Shown piece after piece: positions 25,190 to 33,162 of a stretch of DNA of 53,028 bases (position 1 is the stretch's first letter; the number at the start of each line of letters is the position of its first letter). The stretch spans positions 1-53,028 of the forward strand of contig JACMLU010000003.1 of NCBI GenBank assembly GCA_014379405.1. Direction: 5' to 3'. The notes under the pieces were generated by a model, which was given only the letters and a program-made list of their open reading frames with translations, searched no databases and was not told where the DNA came from. Source of the stretch: Flavobacterium sp. (GTDB taxonomy: Bacteria; Bacteroidota; Bacteroidia; Flavobacteriales; Flavobacteriaceae). Position numbers and translations under genes: made by a program.

Positions 25190-26680
25190 ATGGAATCAGA
25201 TTTAAACAAAGAATATTATAAAAATGAGCGTAAGGCCGATTGGCGAGATAAGTTGCGCAAAGAAATAAAAAGCAAGGATCGCACCCTTATTCCAAAAATT
25301 CATATGATTGAGGAAGATCCGCTGGTGCGAAACAAAAGCCATATAGAGGTAAATAAGGGATTAACTCTGGAATTGGCGCTCCAGGAGTCCCGTCGTTGCC
25401 TGGATTGTGTTACGCCTACTTGTGTTGATGGCTGTCCCGTGGGAACCAATATCCCAAAATTTATAAAATATATTGAAGCAGGCGATATTCTTGGCGCGGC
25501 AAAAGTGCTGAAAGAAAACAATTCGTTACCGGCTATTTGCGGTAGAGTGTGTCCGCAAGAAGTCCAATGCGAAGCCCAATGCCTGTATGTCAAAAAATTA
25601 AATGGTGAAGGATCGGCTATTGGGCATCTTGAAAGGTTTGTTGCCGATTATGATCGTGAAAATGGAACGATTTCCATACCAACAATAGCGGAGTCCAATG
25701 GAATAAAAATAGCGGTTATTGGTTCAGGTCCCGCAGGGTTAACAGTTGCAGGTGAATTGGCAAAATTGGGCTATGATGTCACTGTTTTCGAAGCATTACA
25801 CAATCTAGGAGGAGTTTTAAATTATGGAATTCCTGAATTTAGACTGCCAAAGACGATTGTTGACTTTGAAATCAATTCCATCAGGCAGATGGGAGTTAAA
25901 TTCATTACCGATTTCATTGTTGGAAAAACAGCCACTATCGATGATTTGAAAGAAGAAGGTTTTGTGGCCTTTTTTATTGCCAGTGGAGCGGGATTGCCAA
26001 ATTTCATGAACATCCCCGGCGAAAATTTTAGTGGAATTCAGAGCGCCAACGAATTTCTCACCCGAGTAAATTTAATGGGGGGTGCCGATGATCGATTTGA
26101 TACCCCAGTGCATGCCGGAAAAAATGTGGTAATAATTGGTGGCGGAAATACGGCCATGGACTCCGTAAGAACGGCAAAACGTTTGGGAGCTGATAAAGCA
26201 ATGATTATTTACAGACGTTCTCAAGAAGAGATGCCCGCTCGCGCCGAAGAGATTAAACATGCTGTTGAAGAGGGGATAGAATTTGTCACATTGACCACTC
26301 CCATAGAATATTTTGCGGATGAGTATGGTCATGTAAATAAAATGAGAGTCCAAAAAATGGGATTGGGCGAACCCGATGAATCAGGCAGAAGACGTCCAAT
26401 GCCTATTGATGGTTCTGAATACGACATAGAAGTGGATAGTGTAATTATTGCCGTAGGAGTGTCTTCCAACCCAATTATCCAGAAAAGCATGCCCGAATTG
26501 GAAGTGACCAAATGGAACACCATTAAAGTCGATGACAACATGATGACTTCCATCCCGGGTCTTTTTGCCGGAGGTGATATTGTAAGAGGTGGAGCAACTG
26601 TTATTCTTGCCATGGGTGATGGAAGAAAAGCGGCTGGAGGAATTCATGCTTATGCACAAAAACTAGTTGCAGTAGAATAA
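25190..26680 (+). CDS. NADPH-dependent glutamate synthase small-subunit-like flavoprotein (NfnB/SudA-like)
   Basis: A 496-residue protein of the GltD family. Two [4Fe-4S] clusters are indicated by C70, C73, C78, C82 in CLDCVTPTCVDGCP and C117, C121, C127, C131 in CGRVCPQEVQCEAQC. An FAD site follows (VIGSGPAGLTVAGELAKLGY), then NADPH binding (VVIIGGGNTAMDSVRTAKRLGA) and the closing AGGDIVRGGATVILAMGDGRKAA. It is usually annotated gltA or glutamate synthase, but there is no large glutaminase subunit here and the upstream partner is NfnA-like. The pair is therefore better described as an NfnAB/SudAB-type complex. The ATG at 25190 gives the normal length. Confidence 0.93.
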   Translation: MESDLNKEYYKNERKADWRDKLRKEIKSKDRTLIPKIHMIEEDPLVRNKSHIEVNKGLTLELALQESRRCLDCVTPTCVDGCPVGTNIPKFIKYIEAGDILGAAKVLKENNSLPAICGRVCPQEVQCEAQCLYVKKLNGEGSAIGHLERFVADYDRENGTISIPTIAESNGIKIAVIGSGPAGLTVAGELAKLGYDVTVFEALHNLGGVLNYGIPEFRLPKTIVDFEINSIRQMGVKFITDFIVGKTATIDDLKEEGFVAFFIASGAGLPNFMNIPGENFSGIQSANEFLTRVNLMGGADDRFDTPVHAGKNVVIIGGGNTAMDSVRTAKRLGADKAMIIYRRSQEEMPARAEEIKHAVEEGIEFVTLTTPIEYFADEYGHVNKMRVQKMGLGEPDESGRRRPMPIDGSEYDIEVDSVIIAVGVSSNPIIQKSMPELEVTKWNTIKVDDNMMTSIPGLFAGGDIVRGGATVILAMGDGRKAAGGIHAYAQKLVAVE

Positions 26681-26736
26681 AGAGAAGATTATTTTTAATG
26701 GAATGTATGGTTTCTTCTATTGTAGACTGCTTATAG

Positions 26737-26874
26737 TTTTTTTTAAGCCATCTGGAACACCAAAAAGGAAGCACGTGGGCCGTAAAAAGACAAGGTAAAA
26801 CAGTGGTAATTGACATTATTCACTTCGATTGGTTGTGGAATAGCCGGAAATCAAAGGGGGAATGGTTAGGATAA
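26737..26874 (+). pseudogene. Possible remnant coding fragment without a start
   Basis: This 45-codon open stretch has no ATG, begins after a TAG and ends in TAA. It reads like protein (KGSTWAVKRQGKTVVIDIIH then FDWLWNSRKSKGEWLG, with four tryptophans) and its base usage looks more coding-like than the adjoining spacer. I do not recognise the family. It could be the worn end of a lost gene or chance. Confidence 0.3.
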
Positions 26875-26885
26875 ACAGCAGGAAA

Positions 26886-27737
26886 TTAAAAAGTGGCCGA
26901 GAAATTGACACCCCAGACAGCATTTTTGGAGAATTGATTGACACCAACTGGAGCAATATTCATTTGGGTTTTTACTTTTTGTTTATAACCCATTCCGTCC
27001 AACACAGTATTGAATGGGTCTATAATAAGCAGGGTGGTTTCTCCTAAAAATCTTGAATTCAATACTTTTCGGTCGTGTTTAAGAATGCTTTTCTTGGCAT
27101 AGAAAAACCCTTCGCCAATAGCAGAGCCAACGACAGGGGTTATAATTAAATCTTGAATAGAAGGTATTTGGGCACAAGCTTCTACTCCATATTCCCAAAA
27201 GAAAGTTGACATTAGCGCCGAATAAGCAAAAGATTCCATAACACTAAATCCACAGCCTCTGATGGTTATATAATAAACGCCGCCAACATAAGGATGCGCT
27301 AAATAATTCATTGTCCAATTGTCATCATCCCAAACTGGTCCTGCAGCGACGTTTTCTTTCCATTTGTAAGTTATCCCGTTTTCTTTCATACTCTGTTTGT
27401 CCCAACCTGTCGTGCTTTCTGGCATCGTCCACAAAATTCCAAAAGAAATAACGATTACTCCAAGATACATAGCGGTATGTATTCCTAATTTTCTAAAATC
27501 TTTTGAAGTAGGTGGGTATGCAATTGAAGGTTTTATTTGAAAAGTAGAATCAATAATTGAATAAGTTCTATTATTCGTTGTATCTCTAATTTCTGTATTC
27601 GAATCATTGGAGTAAATCAAGCAAATATCAATTGGAATTATGGTTGCTTGATTATCTGAAAAAGGGGCGTCAGACTGTTTTGCAAAAGAAGCAACTCCAA
27701 TGAATAGTAAGAATGGGATACAAAAAAATGTCTTCAT
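26886..27737 (-). CDS. DUF3943-like exported protein, copy 1
   Basis: A 283-residue protein with signal peptide MKTFFCIPFLLFIGVASFAK. The conserved body has one hydrophobic stretch (AMYLGVIVISFGILWTMPES), WKENVAAGPVWDDDNWTMNY, HPYVGGVYYITIRGCGFSV, ALMSTFFWEYGVEA, PSIQDLIITPVVGSAIGE and a C-terminal FSATF. This pattern fits DUF3943, a family of unknown function in Bacteroidota. The terminal phenylalanine suggests an outer-membrane location. It is a tandem paralogue of the gene at 27985-28839 with nearly the same length. Confidence 0.85.
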   Translation of the reverse strand: MKTFFCIPFLLFIGVASFAKQSDAPFSDNQATIIPIDICLIYSNDSNTEIRDTTNNRTYSIIDSTFQIKPSIAYPPTSKDFRKLGIHTAMYLGVIVISFGILWTMPESTTGWDKQSMKENGITYKWKENVAAGPVWDDDNWTMNYLAHPYVGGVYYITIRGCGFSVMESFAYSALMSTFFWEYGVEACAQIPSIQDLIITPVVGSAIGEGFFYAKKSILKHDRKVLNSRFLGETTLLIIDPFNTVLDGMGYKQKVKTQMNIAPVGVNQFSKNAVWGVNFSATF

Positions 27738-27984
27738 TCGAATTATGTTAAGTTTTGTATTCTATTAATTGCTAAAAAAACTTATTATGGATATGTAAAA
27801 ACGTGTGCGAAAAACAATTCAATTAAGGATAAAAGATAAGACAATAGAGTATAAAGTTACTCTGAATTATTTCAAAAAGCAAACTCCAAAATTATTTAAT
27901 TTCGGATTTATTATAAAAAGTTTAAAAAAGACTTGTTTTAGAGTAAGGAATGCCGAATTAAATTGCGGAAAGAATAATATCCAA

Positions 27985-28839
27985 TTAGAAAGTGGCCGAG
28001 AAACTAACTCCCCATACAGGGTTTTTTGAGAATTGATTGAACCCTACAGGAGCGATATTCATTTGGGTTTTGACTTTTGATTGATAACCAAATCCGTCCA
28101 AAATGGTGTTAAATGGATCCATGAAAAACAAGGTTGTTATTCCTAAGAACTTTGATTTTAATACTTTTTTGTCGTGCCTTATAATGGCTTTTTTGGCATA
28201 GAAAAAGCCTTCGCCCACTACAGAACCCAAAACAGGGGTAATGATAAGATCTTGAATCGAGGGAACTTCAGCAAAAGCTTCGATACCATATTCCCAAAAG
28301 AAAGTGGACATTAGTGCAGAATAACCAAAAGATTCTAGAACAGTAAAGCCACTACTTCTGGCCGTCATATAGTAAATACCGCCACAATATGGGTGCGTTA
28401 TCCAGTTCAATACCCAATTGTCTTTATCCCAAACAGGACCTGCTTTTACGTTTTCTTTCCATTTCCATAAAATACCTTTTTCTCTCATTTCCTCTTTGTC
28501 CCAATTAGTAGCACTTTCCGGCATAACCCATAGCACACCAAAAGCAACAACAGTAGCACCTACATATATGCAGGTGTTGTAGCCCAATCTTCTATAATCT
28601 CTAAATGGAGGTGGATAAGCAAGGGAATCTTTCTTTTGGAGCGGGACAATCGAGTCGATTGTTATTATAACGGTGTCCACAAGAACTTCATTCGATTCAG
28701 TTGAATTAATTGAAGTGCTGTCAATAGTATTGGAGATAACAGGAGTTGTTATAGTACTAATAAAGGGCTGTTGTGCAAAAGCGACAGTACAAATAAGGAA
28801 CAATAAAAAAGAATGCAAAAAAAGCTTTGTTCGAATCAT
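27985..28839 (-). CDS. DUF3943-like exported protein, copy 2
   Basis: A 284-residue paralogue of the gene next to it. The same blocks are present in the same order (GVLWVMPESATNWDKEEM, WKENVKAGPVWDKDNWVLNW, ALMSTFFWEYGIEAFAEVPS, PVLGSVVGEGFFYAKKAI) with the same SATF end. The N-terminal third after the signal peptide is Thr/Ser-rich and diverged (TPVISNTIDSTSINSTES). The ATG at 28839 puts the signal peptide (MIRTKLFLHSFLLFLICTVA) first and matches the other copy in length; an ATG 22 codons upstream does not. Product function is unknown. Confidence 0.85.
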   Translation of the reverse strand: MIRTKLFLHSFLLFLICTVAFAQQPFISTITTPVISNTIDSTSINSTESNEVLVDTVIITIDSIVPLQKKDSLAYPPPFRDYRRLGYNTCIYVGATVVAFGVLWVMPESATNWDKEEMREKGILWKWKENVKAGPVWDKDNWVLNWITHPYCGGIYYMTARSSGFTVLESFGYSALMSTFFWEYGIEAFAEVPSIQDLIITPVLGSVVGEGFFYAKKAIIRHDKKVLKSKFLGITTLFFMDPFNTILDGFGYQSKVKTQMNIAPVGFNQFSKNPVWGVSFSATF

Positions 28840-28997
28840 GATGAAATTTAAATTTAAAAAATACGGTTTGAATTGCTTGGATTTACATAGAATGGAATGA
28901 TGCAAAAAACAAAAAAACAGTAGTAATAAATTATAATGTTTTGGTTTCTAAAATAATCGAGGCCAAATGTAACTATATATAATGCTTTATGAAAATA

Positions 28998-29030
28998 TTT
29001 GTTAAAAAAATCCCATTTGATTTAATTTTG
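28998..29030 (+). promoter_or_regulatory. Bacteroidota-type promoter of menB
   Basis: TTTG (28998-29001) and TAATTTTG (29023-29030) are separated by 21 bases, a good match to the TTTG/TAnnTTTG consensus of the primary Bacteroidota sigma factor. Transcription would start near 29036, giving a leader of about 55 bases. Confidence 0.65.
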
Positions 29031-29091
29031 GTTTTAATGGATAAATGTAAAAAATCGACTATTTTTACACAGCAAATTTAAAACGAATAGA

Positions 29092-29922
29092 ATGGATTGG
29101 ATAACCGTAAAAGAATACGAAGACATAACTTATAAAAAATGCAATGGTGTCGCCAGAATAGCATTCAACAGACCTAATGTGAGAAATGCTTTTCGCCCCA
29201 AAACAACTTCCGAATTGTATCAAGCTTTTTATGATGCCCAAGAAGACACCTCGATAGGAGTGGTTTTGCTTTCGGCTGAAGGTCCATCGAGCAAGGATGG
29301 GATTTATTCTTTTTGCAGCGGTGGGGATCAGAACGCACGTGGTCATCAAGGCTATGTGGGTGATGACGGTCAGCATCGATTGAATATTCTCGAAGTGCAA
29401 AGATTAATTCGCTTTATGCCAAAAGTGGTTATTGCCGTGGTTCCTGGTTGGGCTGTTGGCGGTGGACACAGTTTGCACGTGGTTTGTGATATGACATTAG
29501 CCAGCAAGGAACACGCCATCTTCAAGCAAACCGATGCCGATGTAACTAGTTTTGATGGTGGTTATGGTTCAGCTTATTTGGCCAAAATGGTGGGCCAGAA
29601 AAAAGCAAGAGAGATTTTCTTTCTAGGAAGAAATTATTCTGCTCAAGAAGCTATGGATATGGGAATGGTCAATGCCGTAATCCCGCACGCCGAACTGGAA
29701 GATACCGCTTATGAATGGGCGCAGGAAATATTGCAAAAATCACCAACATCCATCAAAATGCTCAAATTCGCAATGAACCTGACCGATGACGGAATGGTGG
29801 GGCAACAAGTTTTCGCCGGCGAAGCTACACGTTTGGCTTATATGACCGAAGAAGCAAAAGAAGGCAGAAATGCTTTCCTTGAAAAAAGAAAACCCAACTT
29901 CGAAAAAAAATGGCTACCGTAA
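29092..29922 (+). CDS. menB: 1,4-dihydroxy-2-naphthoyl-CoA synthase
   Basis: MenB closes the second ring of the menaquinone head group by converting o-succinylbenzoyl-CoA into 1,4-dihydroxy-2-naphthoyl-CoA. The 276-residue protein is a crotonase-fold enzyme. It has IAFNRPNVRNAFRPKT, the oxyanion-hole segment FCSGGDQNARGHQGY, WAVGGGHSLHVVCDMTLAS, the MenB-specific TDADVTSFDGGYGSAYLA, and the C-terminal FLEKRKPNFEKKW. These separate it from ordinary enoyl-CoA hydratases. It has its own promoter and precedes menA by about 155 bases. Confidence 0.97.
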   Translation: MDWITVKEYEDITYKKCNGVARIAFNRPNVRNAFRPKTTSELYQAFYDAQEDTSIGVVLLSAEGPSSKDGIYSFCSGGDQNARGHQGYVGDDGQHRLNILEVQRLIRFMPKVVIAVVPGWAVGGGHSLHVVCDMTLASKEHAIFKQTDADVTSFDGGYGSAYLAKMVGQKKAREIFFLGRNYSAQEAMDMGMVNAVIPHAELEDTAYEWAQEILQKSPTSIKMLKFAMNLTDDGMVGQQVFAGEATRLAYMTEEAKEGRNAFLEKRKPNFEKKWLP

Positions 29923-29934
29923 AATAGTTGGCAG

Positions 29935-29958
29935 TGTTCAGTCGCAGTATTCAGTTGA
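29935..29958. repeat. TTCAGT-family repeat after menB
   Basis: AGTGTTCAGTCGCAGTATTC followed by AGTT lies 12 bases after the menB stop. It is another member of the short family found after several genes in the window. Confidence 0.5.
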
Positions 29959-29984
29959 GCAATATAATTAAAAAATAGTATTAA

Positions 29985-30060
29985 AAAACTTAGCGACCTT
30001 GCGCCTTTGCGGTAAAAAAAAACAAAACTTTGCGCCTTCGTGCCTTCGTGGCAAAAAGCG
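29985..30060. repeat. GCGCCTT(T/C)G repeat before menA
   Basis: ACTTAGCGACCTTGCGCCTT, TGCGGT and a second unit ACTTTGCGCCTTCGTGCCTT, CGTGGC form a degenerate direct repeat with a base composition unlike the AT-rich spacers around it. I associate the type with dispersed Flavobacterium repeats. Confidence 0.65.
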
Positions 30061-30078
30061 TCTTAAATAGAAACAAAA

Positions 30079-31038
30079 ATGAAACATTGGATTGAAGCCG
30101 CACGATTAAGAACCTTACCCTTGTCAGTATCGGGGATAATTGTGGGGAGTATGTATGCACTTAGACCTACTGAAGAATTTGAAACTCCGACTGATGTTTT
30201 TAGTTGGAGAATATTTGCTTTGGCTATGTTGACTACCTTGGGATTACAAGTATTGTCCAATTTTGCCAATGATTATGGCGATGGGGTGAAAGGAACCGAC
30301 AACGAAGATAGAATAGGACCCAAGCGCGCTATTCAGAGTGGAGCGATTACTCCTCAAGCGATGAAACGCGCTATTATCCTGACTTCTGGATTAACTTTGA
30401 TTTCAGCAATGCTGTTGATTTATTTTGCCTTCAGGGATACCAATATTGGTTATTCCTTGTTTTACTTGGTCTTGGGAATCTTGGCCATTGCTTCGGCAAT
30501 TCGTTATACGGTCGGGAATACAGCCTACGGATATCGAGGTTTTGGCGATGCGTTTGTCTTCGTTTTCTTTGGATTGGTAAGTACGATTGGGGTCAATTTT
30601 TTATATTCCAAGGAAGTTGAATGGCAATTAATCTTACCTGCAACCGCCATAGGATTATTGAGCGTAGGGGTTTTGAACCTCAACAATATGCGTGACGAAG
30701 CATCAGACAAGAAGTCGAATAAAAATACAATTGTCGTTCAAATCGGTGGAGCCAAAGCCAAAAAATACCATTATTTTTTGATTGTTTCGGCAATGGTTTT
30801 GGTGTTGTTTTTTGCTGTTTTAAGTGAATATCGCTTGGATCAATACTTGTTTGTATTGGCTTACATACCTTTAACTAAGCATTTAATTACAGTTTATAAA
30901 AACCAAGAGCCTAGAGATTTAGACTCAGAATTAAAAAAACTGGCACTAAGTACATTTGCACTTTCAATCTTGTTGGCTTTGTGTATGGTTTCGCTTATTC
31001 AAGACCTTGTTGTAAATGTCTTTTTGGGAGGAAGATAA
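30079..31038 (+). CDS. menA: 1,4-dihydroxy-2-naphthoate polyprenyltransferase
   Basis: MenA attaches the isoprenoid tail to 1,4-dihydroxy-2-naphthoate in the inner membrane, giving demethylmenaquinone. The 319-residue UbiA-family protein has the MenA opening WIEAARLRTLPLSVSGIIVG and the first Asp-rich motif NDYGDGVKGTDNEDRIGPKR, with N64, D65 and D68. The second motif is NNMRDEASDKKSNKNT (near 206-221). About eight or nine membrane helices are visible. It lies downstream of menB in the same direction; the repeat between them may separate or join the transcripts. Confidence 0.96.
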   Translation: MKHWIEAARLRTLPLSVSGIIVGSMYALRPTEEFETPTDVFSWRIFALAMLTTLGLQVLSNFANDYGDGVKGTDNEDRIGPKRAIQSGAITPQAMKRAIILTSGLTLISAMLLIYFAFRDTNIGYSLFYLVLGILAIASAIRYTVGNTAYGYRGFGDAFVFVFFGLVSTIGVNFLYSKEVEWQLILPATAIGLLSVGVLNLNNMRDEASDKKSNKNTIVVQIGGAKAKKYHYFLIVSAMVLVLFFAVLSEYRLDQYLFVLAYIPLTKHLITVYKNQEPRDLDSELKKLALSTFALSILLALCMVSLIQDLVVNVFLGGR

Positions 31039-31043
31039 ATTAG

Positions 31044-31106
31044 GCAATTAGTGAAAAGTGATTAACTAGGACAGCTATTTCAAAGCGAATTACTAATCAC
31101 TAAAAA
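31044..31106. repeat. TTAGTGATT-family repeat after menA
   Basis: GCAATTAGTGAAAAGTGATT and, inverted, GAATTACTAATCACTAAAAA flank a short unique piece in the spacer between menA and the next gene. They are variants of the TTAGTNATTAG/TTCAGT family. Confidence 0.5.
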
Positions 31107-31116
31107 AACGAAAAAA

Positions 31117-31794
31117 ATGAAAATAACATTCTACGGTCACTCCTCATTGGGAATTGAAGTCGGTGGCAAGCGTATCCTGGTCGATCCTTATATTTCTGCC
31201 AATCCAAACGCTTCGCACATTAATATCAACGAATTGGAAGCCGATTATATTCTGCTGACCCACGCCCACGGCGATCACGTTGTCGATGTCGAATACATTG
31301 CCAGTCGAACCAAGGCGGTCATCGTTTCCAACTACGAAATAGCCACACATTACGGAAACAAAGGTTTCGAATACCATCCACTGAACCACGGCGGAAGTTG
31401 GGATTTTGACTTCGGGAAAGTAAAATATGTAAACGCAATTCATTCCAGCTCTTTTCCCGACGGTAGTTATGGAGGGAATCCCGGTGGTTTTGTCATCGAA
31501 GGCGAGCATAAAAACATTTACATTTCCGGCGACACCGCCTTGACGATGGACATGAAACTCATCCCGATGCGAACCAAATTAGATTTAGCGATTCTTCCCA
31601 TTGGCGGTAATTTCACGATGGATGTCGATGATGCCATTGTGGCTTCGGATTTTGTCGAATGCGACAAGATATTGGGTGTTCACTATGATACTTTTGGTTA
31701 TATCGTCATCAATCACGAAGAATCTATTCGTAAGTTTTTCGACAAAGGAAAAGATTTGATGCTGCTTAAAATTGGCGAAAGCATCGAATTGTAA
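31117..31794 (+). CDS. Metal-dependent hydrolase, UPF0173 (metallo-beta-lactamase fold)
   Basis: A 225-residue protein of the UlaG-like/UPF0173 group. The opening MKITFYGHSSLGIEVGGKRI is diagnostic. Metal ligands come from LLTHAHGDHVVDV (the HxHxDH motif), a later histidine in NAIHSSSFPDGS, the aspartate in YISGDTALTMDM and the final histidine in GVHYDTFGYI. It is cytoplasmic and its substrate is not known. This gene often sits beside menaquinone genes in Flavobacteria, which fits its place between menA and menC but does not prove a role there. Confidence 0.92.
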   Translation: MKITFYGHSSLGIEVGGKRILVDPYISANPNASHININELEADYILLTHAHGDHVVDVEYIASRTKAVIVSNYEIATHYGNKGFEYHPLNHGGSWDFDFGKVKYVNAIHSSSFPDGSYGGNPGGFVIEGEHKNIYISGDTALTMDMKLIPMRTKLDLAILPIGGNFTMDVDDAIVASDFVECDKILGVHYDTFGYIVINHEESIRKFFDKGKDLMLLKIGESIEL

Positions 31795-31801
31795 TTTTTT
31801 T

Positions 31802-31892
31802 CAGGAGCTGTTTCCTGCTGTACGCTATATCTCTTGTGGCTCCCTAGCTATCGGGACGCCACAAGAGGATGTCGCTTCCATCAGGGCTAGGA
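31802..31892 (-). ncRNA. Structured repeat element, copy 1 (Flavo-1-like candidate)
   Basis: On the minus strand this reads CCTAGCCCTGATGGAAGCGA, then ATCC, a 10-base stem CTCTTGTGGC/GCCACAAGAG (plus-strand arms 31831-31840 and 31858-31867), then a tail with CAGGAAACAGCTCCTG. A homologous element with the same conserved flanks but an entirely different stem lies at 52285-52369. Conserved ends with a compensated stem point to a folded RNA or DNA. From memory it resembles the Flavo-1 RNA motif of Flavobacteria, a name I cannot verify here. It is antisense to the flanking genes and follows the UPF0173 stop by 7 bases. Confidence 0.6.
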
Positions 31893-31910
31893 CTCACAAT
31901 ACCTAACAAA

Positions 31911-33119
31911 ATGAATCTTAACAAAATATTTTTGATGCTTTTTATTGGCATTTCATCCACTTCTGTTTTCGCCCAAAAAGACGGCTATTGGGACAAGGAA
32001 AGAGCTTTTAATAAAGAAATCGTGGTTTCGGCGCGAGAAAGAATCGTCATCAAAACCGAAGACTTGCCCGTTGGAACCACCGAAGTTGTTTTTAGAATCA
32101 CACTTTTGGACCAAAACCAACAAATGGCAGGTAGTTTGGTTTCCATATTGAAATCCATTCCCGACCCAACAGGAATCAGTCAAGGATCTGCTGGAGCCGT
32201 TTTTCTGATGTCAAAAATTTCGGGCGATGACAAATGCAAATATGCCGTTTTTTCTAATGAAACTTCAGCTGCCGAATACAAAAAAAGCGGAGACACAGAT
32301 AATGCGTGTTTTGAGCAAGAAGAAGCTGTGAGTAAGGATGCCAAGCGACTTTCTATCGATAAATCGTTGTGTTTATTGCCGAATTCCAATGCGATGTGGT
32401 TTGGTTTCGAAAGCAAGAATTGGATAATGAACCAGAAAATAATTCTTGAAGTTGTGCCTTGGGTCAACAATAGACTCAGCAGTGGCTGGACGTTGGAGAA
32501 CCGAAAGCTCATCATCAACCAATGCAAAGCATCCGATCTAGCCATGAAACTTATCAATTCCGATGACTTTTGTGTTTGCATTTTGAATAAAATACAAAAA
32601 GAATACAAGTTTCAGGAATTCCAGAAACTGCTTCTCATAGAAAAATCGAAAGCTTTCAAGGACTATGGAATTGCTTGTTTTAATGAAACAGGAGCTTCTG
32701 ATAAGATTTATTTGGATTTACGTAACCAAGCAGCCAATTTGACAAAACAAGGAAAATACGGCGAAGCTATCGATAAATTGAGCGTTATCGTGGTTAATGG
32801 CAAACCAAATGCTACAGATTACAATAATCTTGGATACGCTTACCTTATGACCAAGCAATATGCAAAAGCCATCAAATTCCTCAAAGAAGGGGAAACGCTC
32901 GACGATTCGGAATTGTTGATACAAATGAATCTGGCTCACGCTTTTTTGCTGAACAAGGATTTTAGGTCAGCCAAACCCATTTACAAAAAATACAAATCCC
33001 AAAACGTGAACGACAGTCTCAGTTGGACCCAAAAAGTAAAACAAGATTTCGAAACCTTCCAAAAAGCAGGATTACCAAGCGGTGATTTTGACAGGGTTCT
33101 GAGGTTGTTGGAGGATTAG
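31911..33119 (+). CDS. Exported tetratricopeptide-repeat protein
   Basis: A 402-residue protein with signal peptide MNLNKIFLMLFIGISSTSVFA. The first 200 residues are a beta-rich domain I do not recognise (IVVSARERIVIKTEDLPVGT, VVFRITLLDQNQQMAG). The C-terminal 130 residues hold TPR units (LTKQGKYGEAIDKLSVIVV, DYNNLGYAYLMTKQYAKAIK, NLAHAFLLNKDFRSAKPIY). It is probably a periplasmic scaffold or binding protein. The frame is open 14 codons further upstream, but that part lies inside the structured repeat, so I chose the ATG at 31911 where the signal peptide begins. Confidence 0.85.
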   Translation: MNLNKIFLMLFIGISSTSVFAQKDGYWDKERAFNKEIVVSARERIVIKTEDLPVGTTEVVFRITLLDQNQQMAGSLVSILKSIPDPTGISQGSAGAVFLMSKISGDDKCKYAVFSNETSAAEYKKSGDTDNACFEQEEAVSKDAKRLSIDKSLCLLPNSNAMWFGFESKNWIMNQKIILEVVPWVNNRLSSGWTLENRKLIINQCKASDLAMKLINSDDFCVCILNKIQKEYKFQEFQKLLLIEKSKAFKDYGIACFNETGASDKIYLDLRNQAANLTKQGKYGEAIDKLSVIVVNGKPNATDYNNLGYAYLMTKQYAKAIKFLKEGETLDDSELLIQMNLAHAFLLNKDFRSAKPIYKKYKSQNVNDSLSWTQKVKQDFETFQKAGLPSGDFDRVLRLLED

Positions 33120-33162
33120 AAAAAAAAACAAAAACGTAACGAAACAGAAAAATATTGACGGA

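Noticed and set aside
25190..26680. Genuine glutamate synthase subunit
   Set aside because: No large glutaminase subunit is near and the adjacent gene is the NfnA/SudB partner; the name is kept only as a common annotation.
27805..28029. 74-codon plus-strand frame between the DUF3943 paralogues
   Set aside because: Half of it overlaps the 3' end of a well-supported gene on the other strand and the rest is lysine-rich spacer without any recognisable feature.
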